Shown here piece by piece: positions 28,401 through 41,735 of a stretch of 64,000 nucleotides of DNA. The notes under the pieces are model-generated. The model did no database searches and was not told the DNA's origin. It was given only the letters and a program-made list of their open reading frames with translations. The first letter of the stretch is position 1, and every line of letters begins with the position of its first letter. The translations under genes were made by a program, and so were the position numbers. This DNA is from Euptelea pleiosperma (taxonomy: Eukaryota > Streptophyta > Magnoliopsida > Ranunculales > Eupteleaceae), in contig CM068547.1 of NCBI GenBank assembly GCA_035048495.1, positions 21,211,913 through 21,275,912 on the forward strand. The letters run 5' to 3'.

Positions 28401-31400
28401 ACTTGTTTCGACGGTCCCAAATCATGTTCCAACACTTAAAATCTGTTGAAACAATAGTAATGGAAGAGTTGGAGTCCAATTACGAGGTGTGGTTGCGAAA
28501 AATTCACAAGTTATAAGCTTAGGAACGTAACACACAAACTGAGTCCAATTTGAGACGTTGACGCACGGATGGAGCTAACTAGTTTCGACTGTCACGAATC
28601 TTGTTCCAACACTTCAAATGTGTTGAAACAATAGTAATGGAAGAGTTTGAGTCCAATTACGAGATCCGGTTGCGAAAAAGTCACAAGTTATGGGCTTCGG
28701 AAGGTAATACACAAACTGAGTCCAATTTGAGACGTTGACGCACGGATGGAGCAAACTTCTTTCGACTGTCAAGAATCTTGTCCCAACACTGCAAATGTGT
28801 TGAAACAATAGTAATTGAAGAGTTGGAGTCCAATTACGAGGTCTGGTTGCGAAAAATTCACAAGTTATAAGCTTCGGAACGTAACACACAAACTGAGTCC
28901 AATTTGAGACGTTGACGCACGGATGGAGCTAACTTGTTTCGACTGTCACGAATCTTGTTCCAACACTTCAAATGTGTTGAAACAATAGTAATGGAAGAGT
29001 TTGAGTCCAATTACGAGGTATGGTTGCGAAAAAGTCACAAGTTATAAGCTTCGGAATGTAATACACAAACTGAGTCCAATTTGAGACGTTGACGCACGGA
29101 TGGAGCAAACTTGTTTCGACTGTCACGAATCTTGTCCCAACACTGCAAATGTGTTGAAACAATAGTAATGGAAGAATTGGAGTCCAATTACGAGGTGTGG
29201 TTGCGAAAAATTCACAAGTTATAAGCTTCGGAACGTAACACACAAACTGAGTCCAATTTGAGACGTTGATGCACGGATGGAGCTAACTTGTTTCGACTGT
29301 CATCAATCTTGTTCCAACACATCAAATGTGTTGAAACAATAGTAATGGAAGAGTTTGACTCCAAAATAAGAGGTCTGGTTGCGAAAATGTCACAAGTTAT
29401 AGCCTTCGGAATATAACACACAAACTGAGTCCAATTTGAGACGTTGACGCATGGATGGAGCTAACTTGTTTCGACGGTCCCAAATCATGTTCCAACACTT
29501 AAAATCTGTTGAAACAATAGTAATGGAAGAGTTGGAGTCCAATTACGAGGTGTGGTTACGAAAAATTCACAAGTTATAAGCTTCGGAACGTAACACACAA
29601 ACTGAGTCCAAATTGAGACGTTGACGCACGGATGGACCTAACTTGTTTCGACTGTCACGAATCTTGTTCCAACACTTCAAATGTGTTGAAACAATAGTAA
29701 TGGAAGAGTTTGAGTCCAATTACGAGGTATGGTTGCGAAAAAGTCACAAGTTATAAGCTTCGGAATGTAATACACAAACTGAGTCCAATTTGAGACGTTG
29801 ACGCACGGATGGAGCAAACTTGTTTCGACTGTCACGAATCTTGTCCCAACACTGCAAATGTGTTGAAACAATAGTAATGGAAGAATTCCAGTCTAATTAC
29901 GAGGTCCGGTTGCGAAAAAGTCACAAGTTATAGGCTTCCGAATGTAACACACAAACTGAGTCCAATTTGAGACGTTGATGCACGGATTGAGCTAACTTGT
30001 TTCGACTGTCAAGAATCTTATTCCAACACATCAAATGTGTTGAAACAATAGTAATGGAAGAGTTTGAGTCCAATTACATGGTCCGATTGCTAAAAGCCCT
30101 TAAGTTATAGGCTTCGGAATGTAACAAACGAACTGAGTCCAATTTGAGACGTTGACGCACGGATAGAGCTAACTTGTTTCGACGGTCCCAAATCATGTTC
30201 CAACACTTAAAATCTGTTGAAACAATTGTAATGGAAGAGTTTGAGTCAAATTACGAGCTCTGGTTGCGAAAACGTCACAAGTTATAGGCTTCGGAATGTA
30301 ACACACAAACTGAGTCCAATTAGAGACATTGACGAACGGATGGAGCAAACTTCTTTCGACTGTCCCGAATTTTGCTCCAACACTTCAAATGTGTTGAAAC
30401 AATAGTAATGGAAGAGTTTGAGTCCAATTACGAGGTCCAGTTGCGAAAAAGTCACAAGTTATAGGCTTCGGAATGTAACACACAAACTGAGTCCAATTTG
30501 AGACGTTGACGCATGGATGGAGCTAACTTGTTTCGACGGTCCCAAATCATGTTCCAACACTTAAAATCTGTTTAAACAATAGTAATGGAAGAGTTGGAGT
30601 CCAATTACGAGGTGTGGTTGCGAAAAATTCACAAGTTATAAGCTTCGGAACGTAACACACAAACTGAGTCCAATTTGAGACGTTGATGCACGGATGGAGC
30701 TAAGTTGTTTCGACTGTCAAGAATCTTGTTCCAACACATCAAATGTGTTGAAACAATAGTAATGGAAGAGTTTGAGTCCAAAATAAGAGGTCTGGTTGCG
30801 AAAATGTCACAAGTTATAGCCTTCGGAATATAACACACAAACTGAGTCCAATTTGAGACGTTGACGCATGGATGGAGCTAACTTGTTTCGACGGTCCCAA
30901 ATCATGTTCCAACACTTAAAATCTGTTGAAACAATAGTAATGGAAGAGTTGGAGTCCAATTACAAGGTGTGGTTGCGAAAAATTCACAAGTTATAAGCTT
31001 CGGAACGTAACACACAAACTGAGTCCAATTTGAGACGTTGACGCACGGATGGAGCTAACTTGTTTCGACTGTCACGATTCTTGATCCAACAATTCAAATG
31101 TGTTGAAACAATGGTAATGGAAGAGATTTAGGCCAATTACGAGCTCCGATTACGAAAAATTCACAAGTTATAGGCTTCGGAATGTAACACACAAACTGAG
31201 TCCAATTTGAGACGTTGATGCACGGATTGAGCTAACTTGTTTCGACTGTCAAGAATCTTGTTCCAACACATCAAATGTGTTGAAACAATAGTAATTGAAG
31301 AGTTTGAGTCCAATTACGAGGTCCAGTTGCAAAAAAGTCACAAGTTATAGGCTTCGGAATGTAACACACAAACTGAGTCCAATTTGAGACGTTGATGCAC

Positions 31401-34400
31401 GGATGGAGCTAACTTGTTTCGACTGTCAAGAATCTTGTTCCAATACATCAAATCTGTTGAAACAATAGTAATGGAAGAGTTTGAGTCCAAAATAAGAGGT
31501 CCGGTTGCGAAAATGTCACAAGTTATAGCCTTCGGAATATAACACACAAACTGAGTCCAATTTGAGAGGTTGACGCATGGATGGAGCTAACTTGTTTCGC
31601 CGGTCCCAAATCATGTTCCAACACTTAAAATCTGTTGAAACAATAGTAATGGAAGAGTTGGAGTCCAATTACGAGGTGTGGTTGCGAAAAATTCACAAGT
31701 TATAAGCTTCGGAACGTAACACACAAACTGAGTCCAATTTGAGACGTTGACGCACGGATGGAGCTAACTAGTTTCGACTGTCACGAATCTTGTTCCAACA
31801 CTTCAAATGTGTTAAAACAATAGTAATGGAAGAGTTGGAGTCCAATTACGAGGTCCGGTTGCGAAAAAGTCACAAGTTATGGGCTTCGGAAGGTAATACA
31901 CAAACTGAGTCCAATTTGAGACGTTGACGCACGGATGGAGCAAACTTCTTTCGACTGTCAAGTATCTTGTCCCAACACTGCAAATGTGTTGAAACAATAG
32001 TAATTGAAGAGTTGGAGTCCAATTACGAGGTCTGGTTGCGAAAAATTCACAAGTTATAAGCTTCGGAACGTAACACACAAACTGAGTCCAATTTGAGACG
32101 TTGACGCACGGATGGAGCTAACTTGTTTCGACTGTCACGAATCTTGTTCCAACACTTCAAATGTGGTGAAACAATAGTAATGGAAGAGTTTGAGTCCAAT
32201 TACGAGGTATGGTTGCGAAAAAGTCACAAGTTATAAGCTTCGGAATGTAATACACAAACTGAGTCCAATTTGAGACGTTGACGCACGGATGGAGCAAACT
32301 TGTTTCGACTGTCACGAATCTTGTCCCAACACTGCAAATGTGTTGAAACAATAGTAATGGAAGAATTCCAGTCAAATTACGAGGTCCGGTTGCGAAAAAG
32401 TCACAAGTTATAGGCTTCGGAATGCAACACACAAACTGAGTCCAATTTGAGACGTTGATGCACGGATTGAGCTAACTTGTTTCGACTGTCAAGAATCTTA
32501 TTCCAACACATCAAATGTGTTGAAACAATAGTAATGGAAGAGTTTGAGTCCAATTACATGGTCCGATTGCTAAAAGCACTTAAGTTATAGGCTTCGGAAT
32601 GTAACAAACGAACTGAGTCCAATTTGAGACGTTGACGCACGGATAGAGCTAACTTGTTTCGACGGTCCCAAATCATGTTCCAACACTTAAAATCTGTTGA
32701 AACAATTGTAATGGAAGAGTTTGAGTCAAATTACGAGCTCTGGTTGCGAAAACGTCACAAGTTATAGGCTTCGGAATGTAACACACAAACTGAGTCCAAT
32801 TAGAGACATTGACGAACGGATGGAGCAAACTTCTTTCGACTGTCCCGAATTTTGCTCCAACACTTCAAATGTGTTGAAACAATAGTAATGGAAGAGTTTG
32901 AGTCCAATTACGAGGTCCAGTTGCGAAAAAGTCACAAGTTATAGGCTTCGGAATGTAACACACAAACTGAGTCCAATTTGAGACGTTGATGCACGGATGG
33001 AGCTAACTTGTTTCGACTGTCAAGAATCTTGTTCCAATACATCAAATGTGTTGAAACAATAGTAATGGAAGAGTTTGAGTCCAAAATAAGAGGTCCGGTT
33101 GCGAAAATGTCACAAGTTATAGCCTTCGGAATATAACACACAAACTGAGTCCAATTTGAGACGTTGACGCATGGATGGAGCTAACTTGTTTCGACGGTCC
33201 CAAATCATGTTCCAACACTTAAAATCTGTTGAAACAATAGTAATGGAAGAGTTGGAGTCCAATTACGAGGTGTGGTTGCGAAAAATTCACAAGTTATAAG
33301 CTTAGGAACGTAACACACAAACTGAGTCCAATTTGAGACGTTGACGCACGGATGGAGCTAACTAGTTTCGACTGTCACGAATCTTGTTCCAACACTTCAA
33401 ATGTGTTGAAACAATAGTAATGGAAGAGTTTGAGTCCAATTACGAGATCCGGTTGCGAAAAAGTCACAAGTTATGGGCTTCGGAAGGTAATACACAAACT
33501 GAGTCCAATTTGAGACGTTGACGCACGGATGGAGCAAACTTCTTTCGACTGTCAAGAATCTTGTCCCAACACTGCAAATGTGTTGAAACAATAGTAATTG
33601 AAGAGTTGGAGTCCAATTACGAGGTCTGGTTGCGAAAAATTCACAAGTTATAAGCTTCGGAACGTAACACACAAACTGAGTCCAATTTGAGACGTTGACG
33701 CACGGATGGAGCTAACTTGTTTCGACTGTCACGAATCTTGTTCCAACACTTCAAATGTGTTGAAACAATAGTAATGGAAGAGTTTGAGTCCAATTACGAG
33801 GTATGGTTGCGAAAAAGTCACAAGTTATAAGCTTCGGAATGTAATACACAAACTGAGTCCAATTTGAGACGTTGACGCACGGATGGAGCAAACTTGTTTC
33901 GACTGTCACGAATCTTGTCCCAACACTGCAAATGTGTTGAAACAATAGTAATGGAAGAATTGGAGTCCAATTACGAGGTGTGGTTGCGAAAAATTCACAA
34001 GTTATAAGCTTCGGAACGTAACACACAAACTGAGTCCAATTTGAGACGTTGATGCACGGATGGAGCTAACTTGTTTCGACTGTCATCAATCTTGTTCCAA
34101 CACATCAAATGTGTTGAAACAATAGTAATGGAAGAGTTTGACTCCAAAATAAGAGGTCTGGTTGCGAAAATGTCACAAGTTATAGCCTTCGGAATATAAC
34201 ACACAAACTGAGTCCAATTTGAGACGTTGACGCATGGATGGAGCTAACTTGTTTCGACGGTCCCAAATCATGTTCCAACACTTAAAATCTGTTGAAACAA
34301 TAGTAATGGAAGAGTTGGAGTCCAATTACGAGGTGTGGTTACGAAAAATTCACAAGTTATAAGCTTCGGAACGTAACACACAAACTGAGTCCAAATTGAG

Positions 34401-34832
34401 ACGTTGACGCACGGATGGACCTAACTTGTTTCGACTGTCACGAATCTTGTTCCAACACTTCAAATGTGTTGAAACAATAGTAATGGAAGAGTTTGAGTCC
34501 AATTACGAGGTATGGTTGCGAAAAAGTCACAAGTTATAAGCTTCGGAATGTAATACACAAACTGAGTCCAATTTGAGACGTTGACGCACGGATGGAGCAA
34601 ACTTGTTTCGACTGTCACGAATCTTGTCCCAACACTGCAAATGTGTTGAAACAATAGTAATGGAAGAATTCCAGTCTAATTACGAGGTCCGGTTGCGAAA
34701 AAGTCACAAGTTATAGGCTTCCGAATGTAACACACAAACTGAGTCCAATTTGAGACGTTGATGCACGGATTGAGCTAACTTGTTTCGACTGTCAAGAATC
34801 TTATTCCAACACATCAAATGTGTTGAAACAAT
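11880..34832. repeat. 27-monomer higher-order repeat (4,783 bp unit, ~4.8 copies)
   Basis: Every landmark variant recurs at 4,783 bp. One series of marker monomers is at 13,800, 18,583, 23,366, 28,149 and 32,932; another is at 16,280, 21,063, 25,846 and 30,629. The unit equals 23 monomers of 177 bp plus 4 of 178 bp, with markers spaced 6, 8, 4 and 9 monomers apart. Private variants include GTTTAAAC (16,221; 21,004; 25,787; 30,570) and GCTAAGTTG (about 16,352 and three later copies). Adjacent copies are nearly identical by eye. The block ends at a hybrid monomer at 34,821-34,832. Confidence 0.9.
30726..30756. other. Representative dyad symmetry (hairpin) inside a monomer
   Basis: The arms TTGTTCCAACACAT (30,726-30,739) and ATGTGTTGAAACAA (30,743-30,756) are reverse complements at 13 of 14 positions around a 3-nt loop, CAA. 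The inner 8 bp are perfect. The same site is present in essentially every monomer of the window; the CACTTC and CACTGC variants keep a slightly imperfect version. It could extrude as a hairpin or cruciform, or be a palindromic protein-binding site; which, if either, is unknown. Confidence 0.8.
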
Positions 34833-34917
34833 TGTAATGGAAGAGTTTGAGTCAAATTACGAGCTCTGGTTGCGAAAACGCCACAAGTTATAGGCTTCGG
34901 AATGTAACACACAAACT
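34741..34917. repeat. Hybrid satellite monomer at the end of the 27-mer block
   Basis: The left part matches the HOR monomer with CTTATTCCAACACATC. From about 34,831 it matches the next monomer class (CAATTGTAATGG, then GTCAAATTACGAGCTC). In intact copies, for example 29,990-30,290, these two parts lie one full monomer further apart. One monomer has therefore been lost precisely, with the crossover inside the shared GTTGAAACAA. The 4,783-bp period is not continued beyond this point. Confidence 0.8.
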
Positions 34918-37900
34918 GAGTCCAATTAGAGACATTGACGAACGGATGGAGCAAACTTATTTCGACTGTCCCAAATTTTACTCCAACACTTCAAATGTGT
35001 TGAAACAATAGTAATGGAAGAGTTTGAGTCCAATTACGAGGTCCAGTTGCGAAAAAGTCACAAGTTATAGGCTTCGGAATGTAACACACAAACTGAGTCC
35101 AATTTGAGACGTTGATGCACGGATGGAGCTAACTTGTTTCGACTGTCAAGAATCTTGTTCCAATACATCAAATCTGTTGAAACAATAGTAATGGAAGAGT
35201 TTGAGTCCAAAATAAGAGGTCCGGTTGCGAAAATGTCACAAGTTATAGCCTTCGGAATATAACACACAAACTGAGTCCAATTTGAGACGTTGACGCATGG
35301 ATGGAGCTAACTTGTTTCGACGGTCCCAAATCATGTTCCAACACTTAAAATCTGTTGAAACAATAGTAATGGAAGAGTTGGAGTCCAATTACGAGGTGTG
35401 GTTGTGAAAAATTCACAAGTTATAAGCTTCGGAACGTAACACACAACTTGAGTCCAATTTGAGACGTTGACGCACGGATGGAGCTAACTAGTTTCGACGG
35501 TCCCAAATCATGTTCCAACACTTAAAATCTGTTGAAACAATAGTAATGGAAGAGTTGGAGTCCAATTACGAGGTGTGGTTGCGAAAAATTTCACAAGTTA
35601 TAAGCTTCGGAACGTAACACACAAACTGAGTCCAATTTGAGACGTTGATGCACGGATGGAGCTAACTTGTTTCGACTGTCAAGAATCTTGTTACAACACA
35701 TCAAATGTGTTGAAACAATAGTAATGGAAGAGTTTGAGTCCAAAATAAGAGGTCTGGTTGCGAAAATGTCACAAGTTATAGCCTTCGGAATATAACACAC
35801 AAACTGAGTCCAATTTGAGACGTTGACGCATGGATGGAGCTAACTTGTTTCGACGGTCCCAAATCATGTTCCAACACTTAAAATCTGTTGAAACAATAGT
35901 AATGGAAGAGTTGGAGTCCAATTACGAGGTGTGGTTGCGAAAAATTCACAAGTTATAAGCTTCGGAACGTAACACACAAACTGAGTCCAATTTGAGACGT
36001 TGACGCACGGATGGAGCTAACTTGTTTCGACTGTCACGATTCTTGATCCAACAATTCAAATGTGTTGAAACAATGGTAATGGAAGAGATTTAGGCCAATT
36101 ACGAGGTCCGATTGCGAAAAATTCACAAGTTATAGGCTTCGGAATGTAACACACAAACTGAGTCCAATTTGAGACGTTGATGCACGGATTGAGCTAACTT
36201 GTTTCGACTGTCAAGAATCTTGTTCCAACACATCAAATGTGTTGAAACAATAGTAATGGAAGAGTTTGAGTCCAATTACATGGTCCGATTGCTTAAAGCC
36301 CTTAAGTTATAGGCTTCGGAATGTAACAAACGAACTGAGTCCAATTTGAGACGTTGACGCACGGATAGAGCTAACTTGTTTCGACGGTCCCAAATCATGT
36401 TCCAACACTTAAAATCTGTTGAAACAATTGTAATGGAAGAGTTTGAGTCAAATTACGAGCTCTGGTTGCGAAAACGTCACAAGTTATAGGCTTCGGAATG
36501 TAACACACAAACTGAGTCCAATTAGAGACATTGACGAACGGATGGAGCAAACTTCTTTCGACTGTCCCGAATTTTACTCCAACACTTCAAATGTGTTGAA
36601 ACAATAGTAATGGAAGAGTTTGAGTCCAATTACGAGGTCCAGTTGGGAAAAAGTCACAAGTTATAGGCTTCGGAATGTAACACACAAACTGAGTCCAATT
36701 TGAGACGTTGATGCACGGATGGAGCTAACTTGTTTCGACTGTCAAGAATCTTGTGCCAATACATCAAATCTGTTGAAACAATAGTAATGGAAGAGTTTGA
36801 GTCCAAAATAAGAGGTCCGGTTGCGAAAATGTCACAAGTTATAGCCTTCGGAATATAACACACAAACTGAGTCCAATTTGAGACGTTGACGCATGGATGG
36901 AGCTAACTTGTTTCGACGGTCCCAAATCATGTTCCAACACTTAAAATCTGTTGAAACAATAGTAATGGAAGAGTTGGAGTCCAATTACGAGGTGTGGTTG
37001 TGAAAAATTCACAAGTTATAAGCTTCGGAACGTAACACACAAATTGAGTCCAATTTGAGACGTTGACGCACGGATGGAGCTAACTAGTTTCGACTGTCAC
37101 GAATCTTGTTCCAACACTTCAAATGTGTTGAAACAATGGTAATGGAAGAGATTTAGGCCAATTACGAGGTACGATTGCGAAAAATTCACAAGTTATAGGC
37201 TTCGGAATGTAACACACAAACTGAGTCCAATTTGAGACGTTGATGCACGGATTGAGCTAACTTGTTTCGACTGTCAAGAATCTTGTTCCAACACATCAAA
37301 TGTGTTGAAACAATAGTAATGGAAGAGTTTGAGTCCAATTACATGGTCCGATTGCTAAAAGCCCTTAAGTTATAGGCTTCGGAATGTAACAAACGAACTG
37401 AGTCCAATTTGAGACCTTGACGCACGGATAGAGCTAACTTGTTTCGACGGTCCCAAATCATGTTCCAACACTTAAAATCTGTTGAAACAATTGTAATGGA
37501 AGAGTTTGAGTCAAATTACGAGCTCTGGTTGCGAAAACGCCACAAGTTATAGGCTTCGGAATGTAACACACAAACTGAGTCCAATTAGAGACATTGACGA
37601 ACGGATGGAGCAAACTTATTTCGACTGTCCCAAATTTTACTCCAACACTTCAAATGTGTTGAAACAATAGTAATGGAAGAGTTTGAGTCCAATTACGAGG
37701 TCCAGTTGCGAAAAAGTCACAAGTTATAGGCTTCGGAATGTAACACACAAACTGAGTCCAATTTGAGACGTTGATGCACGGATGGAGCTAACTTGTTTCG
37801 ACTGTCAAGAATCTTGTTCCAATACATCAAATCTGTTGAAACAATAGTAATGGAAGAGTTTGAGTCCAAAATAAGAGGTCCGGTTGCGAAAATGTCACAA

Positions 37901-39344
37901 GTTATAGCCTTCGGAATATAACACACAAACTGAGTCCAATTTGAGACGTTGACGCATGGATGGAGCTAACTTGTTTCGACGGTCCCAAATCATGTTCCAA
38001 CACTTAAAATCTGTTGAAACAATAGTAATGGAAGAGTTGGAGTCCAATTACGAGGTGTGGTTGTGAAAAATTCACAAGTTATAAGCTTCGGAACGTAACA
38101 CACAAATTGAGTCCAATTTGAGACGTTGACGCACGGATGGAGCTAACTAGTTTCGACGGTCCCAAATCATGTTCCAACACTTAAAATCTGTTGAAACAAT
38201 AGTAATGGAAGAGTTGGAGTCCAATTACGAGGTGTGGTTGCGAAAAATTTCACAAGTTATAAGCTTCGGAACGTAACACACAAACTGAGTCCAATTTGAG
38301 ACGTTGACGCACGGATGGAGCTAACTTGTTTCGACTGTCACGATTCTTGATCCACCAATTCAAATGTGTTGAAACAATGGTAATGGAAGAGATTTAGGCC
38401 AATTACGAGGTCCAATTGCGAAAAATTCACAAGTTATAGGCTTCGGAATGTAACACACAAACTGAGTCCAATTTGAGACGTTGACGCACGGATAGAGCTA
38501 ACTTGTTTCGACGGTCCCAAATCATGTTCCAACACTTAAAATCTGTTGAAACAATTGTAATGGAAGAGTTTGAGTCAAATTACGAGCTCTGGTTGCGAAA
38601 ACGTCACAAGTTATAGGCTTCGGAATGTAACACACAAACTGAGTCCAATTAGAGACATTGACGAACGGATGGAGCAAACTTCTTTCGACTGTCCCGAATT
38701 TTGCTCCAACACTTCAAATGTGTTGAAACAATAGTAATGGAAGAGTTTGAGTCAAATTACGAGCTCTGGTTGCGAAAACGACACAAGTTATAGGCTTCGG
38801 AATGTAACACACAAACTGAGTCCAATTAGAGACATTGACGAACGGATGGAGCAAACTTCTTTCGACTGTCCCGAATTTTACTCCAACACTTCAAATGTGT
38901 TGAAACAATAGTAATGGAAGAGTTTGAGTCCAATTACGAGGTCCAGTTGCGAAAAAGTCACAAGTTATAGGCTTCGGAATGTAACACACAAACTGAGTCC
39001 AATTTGAGACGTTGATGCACGGATGGAGCTAACTTGTTTCGACTGTCACGAATCTTGTCCCAACACTGCAAATGTTTTGAAACAATAGTAATGGAAGAAT
39101 TGGAGTCCAATTACGAGGTGTGGTTGCGAAAAATTCACAAGTTATAAGCTTCGGAACGTAACACACAAACTGAGTCCAATTTGAGACGTTGATGCACGGA
39201 TGGAGCTAACTTGTTTCGACTGTCATCAATCTTGTTCCAACACATCAAATGTGTTGAAACAATAGTAATGGAAGAGTTTGACTCCAAAATAAGAGGTCCG
39301 GTTGCGAAAATGTCACAAGTTATAGCCTTCGGAATATAACACAC

Positions 39345-41735
39345 AAACTGAGTCCAATTTGAGACGTTGACGCATGGATGGAGCTAACTTGTTTCGACGG
39401 TCCCAAATCATGTTCCAACACTTAAAATCTGTTGAAACAATAGTAATGGAAGAGTTGGAGTCCAATTACGAGGTGTGGTTGCGAAAAATTCACAAGTTAT
39501 AAGCTTCGGAACGTAACACACAAACTGAGTCCAATTTGAGACGTTGACGCACGGATGGAGCTAACTAGTTTCGACTCCCACGAATCTTGTTCCAACACTT
39601 CAAATGTGTTAAAACAATAGTAATGGAAGAGTTTGAGTCCAATTACGAGGTCCGGTTGCGAAAAAGTCACAAGTTATGGGCTTCGGAAGGTAATACACAA
39701 ACTGAGTCCAATTTGAGACGTTGACGCCCGGATGGAGCAAACTTCTTTCTACTGTCAAGAATCTTGTCCCAACACTGCAAATGTGTTGAAACAATAGTAA
39801 TTGAATAGTTGGAGTCCAATTACGAGGTCTGGTTGCGAAAAATTCACAAGTTATAAGCTTCGGAACGTAACACACAAACTGAGTCCAATTTGAGACGTTG
39901 ACGCACGGATGGAGCTAACTTGTTCCGACTGTCACGAATCTTGTTCCAACACTTCAAATGTGTTGAAATAATAGTAATGGAAGAGTTTGAGTCCAATTAC
40001 GAGGTATGGTTGCGAAAAAGTCACAAGTTATAAGCTTTGGAATGTAATACACAAACTGAGTCCAATTTGAGACGTTGACGCACGGATGGAGCAAACTTGT
40101 TTCGACTGTCACGAATCTTGTCCCAACACTGCAAATGTGTTGAAACAATAGTAATGGAAGAATTCGAGTCTAATTACGAGGTCCGGTTGCGAAAAAGTCA
40201 CAAGTTATAGGCTTCGGAATGTAACACACAAACTGAGTCCAATTTGAGACGTTGATGCACGGATTGACCTAACTTGTTTCGACTGTCAAGAATCTTATTC
40301 CAACACATCAAATGTGTTGAAACAATAGTAATGGAAGAGTTTGAGTCCAATTACATGGTCCGATTGCTAAAAGCCCTTAAGTTATAGGCTTCGGAATGTA
40401 ACAAACGAACTGAGTCCAATTTGAGACGTTGACGCACGGATAGAGCTAACTTGTTTCGACGGTCCCAAATCATGTTCCAACACTTAAAATCTGTTGAAAC
40501 AATTGTAATGGAAGAGTTTGAGTCAAATTACGAGCTCTGGTTGCGAAAACGCCACAAGTTATAGGCTTCGGAATGTAACACACAAACTGAGTCCAATTAG
40601 AGACATTGACGAACGGATGGAGCAAACTTCTTTCGACTGTCCCGAATTTTACTCCAACACTTCAAATGTGTTGAAACAATAGTAATGGAAGAGTTTGAGT
40701 CCAATTACGAGGTCCAGTTGCGAAAAAGTCACAAGTTATAGGCTTCGGAATGTAACACACAAACTGAGTCCAATTTGAGACGTTGATGCACGGATGGAGC
40801 TAACTTGTTTCGACTGTCAAGAATCTTGTTCCAATACATCAAATGTGTTGAAACAATAGTAATGGAAGAGTTTGAGTCCAAAATAAGAGGTCCGGTTGCG
40901 AAAATGTCACAAGTTATAGCCTTCGGAATATAACACACAAACTGAGTCCAATTTGAGACGTTGACGCATGGATGGAGCTAACTTGTTTCGACGGTCCCAA
41001 ATCATGTTCCAACACTTAAAATCTGTTGAAACAATAGTAATGGAAGAGTTGGAGTCCAATTACGAGGTGTGGTTGCGAAAAATTCACAAGTTATAAGCTT
41101 CGGAACGTAACACACAAACTGAGTCCAATTTGAGACGTTGACGCACGGATGGAGCTAACTAGTTTCGACTGCCACGAATCTTGTTCCAACACTTCAAATG
41201 TGTTAAAACAATAGTAATGGAAGAGTTTGAGTCCAATTACGAGGTCCGGTTGCGAAAAAGTCACAAGTTATGGGCTTCGGAAGGTAATACACAAACTGAG
41301 TCCAATTTGAGACGTTGACGCCCGGATGGAGCAAACTTCTTTCGACTGTCAAGAATCTTGTCCCAACACTGCAAATGTGTTGAAACAATAGTAATTGAAT
41401 AGTTGGAGTCCAATTACGAGGTCTGGTTGCGAAAAATTCACAAGTTATAAGCTTCGGAACGTAACACACAAACTGAGTCCAATTTGAGACGTTGACGCAC
41501 GGATGGAGCTAACTTGTTCCGACTGTCACGAATCTTGTTCCAACACTTCAAATGTGTTGAAATAATAGTAATGGAAGAGTTTGAGTCCAATTACGAGGTA
41601 TGGTTGCGAAAAAGTCACAAGTTATAAGCTTCGGAATGTAATACACAAACTGAGTCCAATTTGAGACGTTGACGCACGGATGGAGCAAACTTGTTTCGAC
41701 TGTCACGAATCTTGTCCCAACACTGCAAATGTTTT
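39345..41735. repeat. 9-monomer repeat unit (1,594 bp), left arm
   Basis: Two partial copies lie 1,594 bp apart. Both carry the private variants GACGCCCGGATGG (near 39,723 and 41,317), GAATAGTTGG, TTGTTCCGACTG and TTGAAATAATAG. The unit equals 8 x 177 + 178 bp. Similarity fails near 40,140/41,734, where one copy has AAATGTGTTG and the other AAATGTTTTG. Confidence 0.7.
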
